Below are positions 1-5,035 of a stretch of 5,035 nucleotides of DNA, piece by piece. The position numbers and the translations under genes are program-made. The notes under the pieces were generated by a model. The model did not search any database, was not told where the DNA came from, and saw only the letters and a list, made by a program, of their open reading frames with translations. The stretch is from CAZCGA01 sp964498075 (lineage in GTDB: Bacteria > Desulfobacterota > Binatia > HRBIN30). How positions within the stretch are numbered: the stretch's first letter is position 1; every line of letters starts with the position of its first letter. The stretch is taken from the NCBI GenBank assembly GCA_964498075.1, contig CAZCGA010000267.1, forward strand, positions 1-5,035, read 5' to 3'.

Positions 1-474
1 TATTACCGCCTCAACGCCTTTCCGATCCGCGTCCCGCCACTGCGCGAACGCCGCGAAGACATCCCCCTGCTGGTGGCGCATTTCCTCAAACGGCTGACGC
101 AGAAGTGGGGTAAGCGCGAGCTCACGGCGACATCCGAGGCGATCGACTGTCTGGTTCGTTATCCGTGGCCGGGCAACGTGCGGGAACTCGAGCACGAGCT
201 CGAACGGGCGGTGACCTTGGCGGGCGAATCGGGTGCCTTGCAACCGGAGCACTTCTCGGAGCACATCCAGACAGCTGCGACCGGCAGCGGGCGGGTGCGA
301 CTGACCGGCTTCCTCAAGCAAGCGCGTGATGCCTTCGAAAAGGAATACATCGCGCACGTGTTGCGAACCCAGAAGGGCAACGTCTCCCACGCCGCCCGGG
401 CGCTGGGGATCAGCCGAGTCATGTTGCAGAAGAAGATGAAGGACTTCGGTCTGCGCACCGCGCCGCGCCCCTGA
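1..474 (+). CDS. Sigma-54-dependent Fis-family transcriptional activator, C-terminal part (5' end outside window)
   Basis: This is the last 157 residues of a bacterial enhancer-binding protein, which uses ATP hydrolysis to remodel sigma-54 RNA polymerase for open-complex formation. The fragment opens with YYRLNAFPIRVPPLRERRED (residues 1-20), the classic end of the AAA+ core. The sensor II motif YPWPGNVREL follows at about 54-63. A Fis-type helix-turn-helix occupies about 109-152, with GNVSHAARALGISR as its core, and would bind an upstream activating sequence. The Walker A/B motifs, the GAFTGA loop and any receiver, PAS or GAF domain lie upstream of the window, so the signal it senses is unknown. 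Frame 1 is open from base 1 to the TGA at 472-474. A candidate sigma-54 promoter and two small membrane-protein genes follow within 400 bp, which makes them plausible targets. The family call is very secure; the target is inferred. Confidence 0.96.
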   Translation, partial: YYRLNAFPIRVPPLRERREDIPLLVAHFLKRLTQKWGKRELTATSEAIDCLVRYPWPGNVRELEHELERAVTLAGESGALQPEHFSEHIQTAATGSGRVRLTGFLKQARDAFEKEYIAHVLRTQKGNVSHAARALGISRVMLQKKMKDFGLRTAPRP

Positions 475-513
475 GCTGCTAAGTTTCTTGAGCGGCTAAG
501 TTCATCTAGCAGC
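475..513. promoter_or_regulatory. Candidate activator-binding site (inverted repeat with internal direct repeat)
   Basis: Immediately after the activator's stop codon lies a 7-bp perfect inverted repeat, GCTGCTA (475-481) and TAGCAGC (507-513). Overlapping it is a direct repeat of GCTAAGTT (478-485 and 495-502), spaced 17 bp start to start. The block sits about 145-180 bp upstream of the start site predicted from the 631-646 promoter, which is a normal distance for sigma-54 upstream activating sequences. No T-tract follows, so a simple intrinsic terminator is unlikely. The repeats are seen directly; the regulatory role is inferred. Confidence 0.3.
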
Positions 514-543
514 GCTATCGCTCCCCAGAATCAGCCGTCGCCG

Positions 544-549
544 AGGAGG
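544..549 (+). promoter_or_regulatory. Strong Shine-Dalgarno sequence without a convincing gene
   Basis: A perfect AGGAGG stands 4 nt before an ATG at 554, which opens an 84-codon cysteine-containing frame ending at 808. It also stands 8 nt before a GTG at 558, which is in frame with the small membrane protein ending at 776 and would extend it to 72 aa. Neither product looks convincing. A real but shorter or longer leader peptide here cannot be excluded. Confidence 0.3.
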
Positions 550-630
550 TGCAATGCGTGGTTTGCACTTGCCGCACGACCGGTGCTGCGATCTCCCATC
601 AAAGAATGTGTGCTGCGCGGCGGGATGCCG

Positions 631-646
631 CGGCATCGCGCTTGCT
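631..646 (+). promoter_or_regulatory. Predicted sigma-54 (-24/-12) promoter
   Basis: The sequence CGGCATCGCGCTTGCT aligns with the sigma-54 consensus TGGCAC-N5-TTGCW. The essential GG (632-633) and GC (644-645) are present at the required 10-bp separation, the -12 element TTGCT is perfect, and the -24 element GGCA is intact, with two mismatches at flanking consensus positions. The expected start site is near 657, leaving a short leader that still includes the AGGAGG at 661-666. A sigma-54 activator gene ends 157 bp upstream, which supports the call. A chance match is possible in GC-rich DNA. Confidence 0.5.
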
Positions 647-660
647 CAGTGCCAAGGGTC

Positions 661-666
661 AGGAGG
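661..666 (+). promoter_or_regulatory. Shine-Dalgarno site deciding the start of the 33-aa membrane protein
   Basis: A perfect AGGAGG lies 8 nt before the ATG at 675 and only 2 nt before an in-frame ATG at 669. The spacing favours 675 as the start and argues against the longer in-frame version that begins near 549-558. Confidence 0.6.
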
Positions 667-674
667 TAATGACA

Positions 675-776
675 ATGGTATTCGATATGACAGCCCAGTT
701 GGCCCCGATGATGTGGGGAATGATTGCTCTCATGGTGGCGTCGACCGTGTCACTCTTCCTGTCGCACAACAGCTAG
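675..776 (+). CDS. Small Met-rich single-pass membrane protein, 33 aa, unknown function
   Basis: I do not recognise this gene. The predicted product starts MVFDMTAQLAPMMWG and continues as one hydrophobic helix (about residues 9-29), ending in SHNS before a TAG stop. Six of 33 residues are methionine; Met12, Met16 and Met20 are spaced four apart, so they would line up on one helix face. It has a textbook SD (AGGAGG, 8-nt spacing) and mostly G/C third codon positions, both supporting translation. It lies just downstream of a predicted sigma-54 promoter and 52 bp before another small membrane protein, so the two are probably co-transcribed. An ATG at 669 would add two residues, and a GTG at 558 would extend it to 72 aa. 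Possible roles include a regulatory membrane peptide or a subunit of a larger complex. No function is assigned. Confidence 0.5.
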   Translation: MVFDMTAQLAPMMWGMIALMVASTVSLFLSHNS

Positions 777-828
777 CACGACTGAGCAGCCGGGCGACCG
801 GGTATTGAGTGAAGAAAGGGAGAAGATC

Positions 829-1080
829 ATGTTCGCGTTTCCACAAATGGTGTTGGTACCAGCGTTGAGCAGCGTGGGTTACGAGGTGGTGACGTGGCCG
901 AACGTCGGACTCCTGCTCGCGTGGCTTTTGGTGAGTGCGCTGGTGGGGACGTCGCTTGGGCTCCTCAGGGACTACACCAGCCACACTGCGCAGTCGACTA
1001 CGAAGGAAGTGCCCTCCGTTCGTGTACGCCCGATGAAGGCGGTATTCCCCGCCGGCCACGATCATCGGGAGGCTGCGTGA
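829..1080 (+). CDS. Small single-pass membrane protein, 83 aa, unknown function
   Basis: I do not recognise this gene. The start ATG follows a purine-rich SD (GGGAG at 818-822, 6-nt spacing). The same frame is open further upstream to 724, but that would overlap the preceding small gene and has no good SD. The protein has a short hydrophobic N-terminus, one strong transmembrane helix at about residues 24-46 (from TWPNVGLLLAWLLVSAL), then a basic, polar tail containing Arg47, Lys59, Arg65, Arg67 and Lys70 and ending GHDHREAA. The charge distribution predicts an N-outside, C-cytoplasmic orientation. It resembles PspB of the sigma-54/PspF-controlled phage-shock system only in size and topology; no PspB-like coiled coil is seen. 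It probably forms one transcription unit with the 33-aa protein upstream. Confidence 0.6.
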   Translation: MFAFPQMVLVPALSSVGYEVVTWPNVGLLLAWLLVSALVGTSLGLLRDYTSHTAQSTTKEVPSVRVRPMKAVFPAGHDHREAA

Positions 1081-1260
1081 GTCGAGCGCGCACCGCGCGC
1101 ACCACGTAGCCCGTTGTGGAGAGCCTCTGGACGCACGCTGTTCACCCCCGTTTACAGCGCTGCGAAGAGAGGCTCTTCAGTCCCCCCTCCAGCTTTGCAA
1201 ATTCGCTTTCAGTTGTTGTCACGACGGTCGGTGCTGCTCGCAGCCGCGGCCGGCATCCGA
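1081..1260. other. Intergenic region without a convincing gene
   Basis: This stretch separates the small membrane-protein unit from the GST operon. Right after the stop codon there is a short GC stem (GCGCG 1086-1090 with CGCGC 1096-1100), then the nested inverted repeat at 1118-1178 and a C/T-rich stretch (1178-1191). A 73-codon open frame from 1116 to 1337 has no SD, runs through the promoter and overlaps the GST start, so I do not call it. Confidence 0.6.
1118..1178 (+). terminator. Nested stem-loop; possible terminator or structured RNA
   Basis: AGAGCCTCT (1120-1128) pairs perfectly with AGAGGCTCT (1168-1176). The stem extends by one G-U and one G-C pair to 1118/1178. Inside the loop, CGCTGT (1136-1141) pairs with ACAGCG (1154-1159), giving a two-tier structure. 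The downstream sequence is pyrimidine-rich but lacks a proper T-run, so it is not a classic intrinsic terminator. Its position, 37 bp after the last small gene and upstream of the next promoter, fits a 3'-end structure. A small RNA is an alternative. Confidence 0.4.
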
Positions 1261-1288
1261 TTGACTCAAACATGGCGCGCAGTATTCT
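1261..1288 (+). promoter_or_regulatory. Sigma-70-type promoter for the GST-dioxygenase operon
   Basis: TTGACT (1261-1266, 5 of 6 match to TTGACA) and TATTCT (1283-1288, 4 of 6 match to TATAAT) are separated by 16 bp. The start site would fall near 1295, about 30 bp before the GST start codon, leaving a leader that contains its SD. The spacing and position are good; the -10 is imperfect. Confidence 0.5.
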
Positions 1289-1323
1289 GAGGCCGCCGCA
1301 ACCAAATCACGGAGGAATCAAGC

Positions 1324-1932
1324 ATGAAGCTGTATGATTTCGTCGGTGCGCCGAATCCGAAGAGGGTGCGCGTGTATCTCGCCGAGAAGGGCATCAAGAT
1401 CCCGGTTGAGTCCGTAAACATCATGACGGGCGAGAACCGAACCCCGGAGTTCCTCAAAAGGAACCCACTCGGCGGTCTGCCGGTCCTCGAGCTCGACGAC
1501 GGATCGCATCTGACCGAGTCGCTGGCCATCATGGAGTACATCGAAGAGCTGCACCCGAATCCACCGATGATCGGGACGACGCCGCTGGAGCGGGCTCGCG
1601 TGCGCGCCCTCGAACGGATCGCCGAGCTCGGCGTGCTGACGCGCGTGGCCACGATCTCTCAAAATACACACCCGTTCATGGCTGGCCGGATCAAGCAATC
1701 CGCCGATACCGCCGAGACCGCGCGTGGCCTGCTGGCCGGCAACCTGAAAGTTCTCGACGACAAGATCGGCAAGCAGCCGTTCGTCGCGGGCGCGTGCCCA
1801 ACGATCGCCGACTGCACACTGTTGGCGGCCCTCGACTTCGCTGACTTTGCGCAGGTCGCGATCGACCCGGCATGTGCGAACGTGGGACGCTGGCGCGCCG
1901 CGTTCAAGCAGCGGCCGAGCGCACAAGCCTGA
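1324..1932 (+). CDS. Glutathione S-transferase family protein
   Basis: This 202-aa protein has the two-domain layout and usual length of cytosolic GSTs. The N-terminal thioredoxin-like domain (about 1-80) begins MKLYDFVGAPNPKRVRVYLA and contains the cis-proline segment GGLPVLEL (Pro53) and the glutathione-binding ESLAI motif (Glu65-Ser66). The helical C-terminal domain (about 86-202) carries the N-capping box in CPTIADCTL (Thr160, Asp163). The expected effect is conjugation or reduction of electrophiles with glutathione in the cytoplasm; the substrate is unknown. The usual catalytic Ser, Tyr or Cys near residues 5-15 is replaced by an APNPKRVR segment, apart from Tyr4 on strand 1. This resembles the Gtt2-like subgroup, where yeast Gtt2 uses C-terminal-domain residues to activate glutathione. 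His116 and Ser112 are possible equivalents but were not aligned. The start has a strong SD (GGAGGA 1311-1316, 7-nt spacing). It is probably co-transcribed with the dioxygenase gene 31 bp downstream. Confidence 0.9.
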   Translation: MKLYDFVGAPNPKRVRVYLAEKGIKIPVESVNIMTGENRTPEFLKRNPLGGLPVLELDDGSHLTESLAIMEYIEELHPNPPMIGTTPLERARVRALERIAELGVLTRVATISQNTHPFMAGRIKQSADTAETARGLLAGNLKVLDDKIGKQPFVAGACPTIADCTLLAALDFADFAQVAIDPACANVGRWRAAFKQRPSAQA

Positions 1933-1963
1933 TCACAACTACCCAGACGGGAGGGGCCGAACA

Positions 1964-3358
1964 ATGGCGACACGCGAATCGGACGCCAATCCATTCCTGC
2001 AAGGCAACTTCGCTCCGCGGCGCATGGAAGGCAGCGCCGACGAACTGGAAGTCATCGGCGAGGTTCCGCGCGACTTGAACGGCACCTTCTACCGCAACGG
2101 CCCGAACCCGGCCTACGAGCCGGTCGGCCGGTATCACTGGTTTGATGGCGATGGAATGATCCACGCGATCAGCCTGCGCGACGGGCGCGCGTCCTATCGC
2201 AATCGCTACGTGCAGAGCGCCGGCCTCCTGGAAGAACGACGTAGCGGCCAGGCGCTCTTCCGGGGGATTCTGGAGATCTCGCCGACCGAGATGCCGACGT
2301 TCAAGAACACCGCCAACACCAACATCGTGGCGCATGCAGGGAAGCTGCTGGCCCTGATGGAAGCGGCGCTGCCGACGCAGCTGAAGCCGTGCACCTTGGA
2401 GACGCTCGGCGAGTACGACTTCGGCGGCAAGCTCGCCGGTCCGATGACGGCGCATCCCAAGATGGATCCCGAGACTGGAGAAATGCTCTTCTTCGGTTAC
2501 TCGCCGTTTCCCCCATATCTGCAGTACCACGTAAGTGATCGGAACGGTCAGCTGGTGCGCAGCGAGCCGATCGATGTGGCGTGGCCGTCGATGATGCACG
2601 ACTTCGCCATCACCAAGGACTACGTGGTTTTCATTCTCTGCCCGCTGGTCTTCAGCTTGGACCAGCTCGCCGCGACCGGCAGTGTCTTCTCCTGGGAGCC
2701 CGAGCGCGGGACCCGCATCGGCGTCATGCCGCGTAGCGGCGGCAACGCCGACGTCCGCTGGTTCGAGACGGACGCCAGCTACGTCTTCCATCCGATGAAC
2801 GCCTATGTCGAGGAACACCAGCTGGTGCTCGATGTGGCGCGGTTCCGCCGCCTGCTGTTCATGAATCCGGACGCGGCGCGCGGTGCCGGCTTCGACGACG
2901 CCGATGCGCCGCGGCTGCACCGCTGGCGGATCGACCTGCAGCACGGTGGGGTCAAGTCCGACCCGTTGGACGACCGCAGCGCCGAGTTCCCGCGCGTCGA
3001 TGAACGCCGCCTCGGCCGCAAGCATCGGTTCGGCTACATGGCGGCGAGCGGACCCGAGGTGGAGCAGTACCGCGCTCCCGTGTTTACGGCGGTTCACAAG
3101 TACGATCTGGAACGCGGCACCACTGAGCTACGCGCCTTCGGGGCCGGCAACGGAGTCGGCGAACCCCTCTTCGTGCCGCGTACCGCGAATGCAGCCGAGG
3201 ACGATGGATACGTGCTGGTATTGGTTTACGATCAGGTCCGCAACGCCAGCGACTTCTTCATCCTCGATGCGCGCCACATCGCGGGCGAGCCGATTGCGTC
3301 GGTGCACATCCCGCACCGCGTGCCGTACGGGTTCCACGGCAACTGGGTGGCGGCCTGA
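1964..3358 (+). CDS. Carotenoid cleavage dioxygenase family protein (carotenoid/apocarotenoid or stilbene type)
   Basis: This 464-aa protein belongs to the RPE65/carotenoid oxygenase family of Fe(II) seven-bladed beta-propellers, which split C=C bonds with O2 to give two carbonyl products. It opens the family fold with GTFYRNGPNPAY (40-51) and HWFDGDGMIHA (58-68). The four iron-ligand histidines are visible in their usual settings: His164 (TAHPKMDP), His212 (MMHDFAIT), His276 (VFHPMNAY) and His458 (PYGFHGNW, near the C-terminus). Second-shell glutamate candidates are Glu133, Glu341 (EFPRVDERR) and Glu400 (GEPLFVPR). The protein has no signal peptide and appears cytoplasmic or membrane-peripheral. 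The segment LLALMEAALP (128-137) has Met132 where I recall stilbene-cleaving members having a substrate-binding Lys, which mildly favours a carotenoid-like substrate. I chose ATG 1964 because it has an SD (GGGAGGGG 1949-1956); the open frame extends to 1847 but overlaps the GST gene. The substrate cannot be fixed from sequence alone. Confidence 0.95.
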   Translation: MATRESDANPFLQGNFAPRRMEGSADELEVIGEVPRDLNGTFYRNGPNPAYEPVGRYHWFDGDGMIHAISLRDGRASYRNRYVQSAGLLEERRSGQALFRGILEISPTEMPTFKNTANTNIVAHAGKLLALMEAALPTQLKPCTLETLGEYDFGGKLAGPMTAHPKMDPETGEMLFFGYSPFPPYLQYHVSDRNGQLVRSEPIDVAWPSMMHDFAITKDYVVFILCPLVFSLDQLAATGSVFSWEPERGTRIGVMPRSGGNADVRWFETDASYVFHPMNAYVEEHQLVLDVARFRRLLFMNPDAARGAGFDDADAPRLHRWRIDLQHGGVKSDPLDDRSAEFPRVDERRLGRKHRFGYMAASGPEVEQYRAPVFTAVHKYDLERGTTELRAFGAGNGVGEPLFVPRTANAAEDDGYVLVLVYDQVRNASDFFILDARHIAGEPIASVHIPHRVPYGFHGNWVAA

Positions 3359-3394
3359 AGTCGCGAAGCCGGCGTGGCGCGGTGGCGATGCCGA
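3359..3394. other. Short gap between convergent genes, no terminator seen
   Basis: Only 36 bp separate the stop of the dioxygenase gene from the stop of the opposite-strand dehydrogenase gene. I see no stem followed by a T-run on either strand, so termination may be Rho-dependent or the transcripts may overlap at their 3' ends. Confidence 0.5.
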
Positions 3395-4969
<1,575 letters not shown>

Positions 4970-4972
4970 AGT

Positions 4973-4980
4973 CCCCCTCC
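4973..4980 (-). promoter_or_regulatory. Shine-Dalgarno site fixing the start of the secreted dehydrogenase
   Basis: On the minus strand GGAGGGGG ends 3 nt before the ATG at 4969, and the GGAGG core is 6 nt from it. This start places the signal peptide exactly at the N-terminus. An in-frame ATG at 5029 would add 20 polar residues before the signal peptide, so it is rejected. Confidence 0.75.
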
Positions 4981-5013
4981 GTGGACTTTCGCACTTTTTC
5001 GGGATCGAGTCAC

Positions 5014-5027
5014 TCTCGGCTCTCGGC
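5014..5027. repeat. Two-copy 7-bp tandem repeat upstream of the dehydrogenase gene
   Basis: TCTCGGC occurs twice in direct succession (5014-5020 and 5021-5027), reading GCCGAGA twice on the minus strand. It lies about 45-58 bp upstream of the dehydrogenase start codon, where a regulator could bind. No clear -35/-10 pair is visible in the 66 bp available, and a chance repeat is possible. Confidence 0.3.
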
Positions 5028-5035
5028 AAGCTTCA

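Noticed and set aside
560..576. GGTTTGCACTTGCC-like partial sigma-54 match
   Set aside because: The GG-to-GC spacing is 9 bp instead of the required 10; the site at 631-646 is correctly spaced.
554..808. 84-codon Cys-containing frame with an AGGAGG 4 nt upstream
   Set aside because: SD spacing is short, the frame overlaps the better-supported 33-aa membrane protein in another frame and crosses the predicted sigma-54 promoter. It is kept only as an ambiguity in the findings.
1116..1337. 73-codon plus-strand frame in the intergenic region
   Set aside because: It has no SD, spans the stem-loop and the sigma-70-like promoter, and overlaps the GST start.
1318..1926. 202-codon minus-strand open frame opposite the GST gene
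   Set aside because: It mirrors a gene with clear GST motifs, has an Arg/Asp/Leu-rich low-complexity composition and matches no family; GC-rich antisense frames are often open.
1904..3097. 397-codon minus-strand open frame opposite the dioxygenase gene
   Set aside because: It is a shadow of the dioxygenase, whose motifs and four histidines fix the plus-strand frame; the composition is biased and no domain is recognisable.

Overview
The window is GC-rich bacterial DNA with strong Shine-Dalgarno (SD) sites. A sigma-54 activator, a secreted protein carrying a CGNGxxEPGEQCDD-type cysteine-rich repeat fused to a PQQ-type sugar dehydrogenase, and a carotenoid-oxygenase-family enzyme together suggest an environmental, probably uncultivated bacterium of the former Deltaproteobacteria or a related lineage (Myxococcota or Binatota-like). 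This assignment is an inference from gene content; no rRNA or phylogenetic marker is present.

Region 1 (1-474, +): the C-terminal part of a sigma-54-dependent, AAA+/Fis-type enhancer-binding activator, cut by the window edge. Region 2 (475-1080, +): an intergenic stretch with a candidate upstream activating site (475-513) and a good -24/-12 (sigma-54) promoter match (631-646), then two small predicted single-pass membrane proteins of 33 and 83 aa, each with its own SD. Neither small protein is recognised. An activator next to a matching promoter next to tiny membrane proteins is the most unusual part of the window. Region 3 (1081-1323): about 240 bp without a convincing gene, holding a nested inverted repeat and a good sigma-70-like promoter.

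Region 4 (1324-3358, +): a probable two-gene operon made of a glutathione S-transferase family protein and, 31 bp downstream, a carotenoid cleavage dioxygenase family enzyme with all four iron-binding histidines. The dioxygenase would produce aldehydes or ketones by oxidative C=C cleavage, and the GST could process such electrophilic products; that link rests on proximity only. Region 5 (3395-4969, -): a convergent gene for an exported protein with a cysteine-rich N-terminus and a glucose/sorbosone-dehydrogenase-type beta-propeller. Its upstream region reaches the right edge of the window and contains a short tandem repeat.
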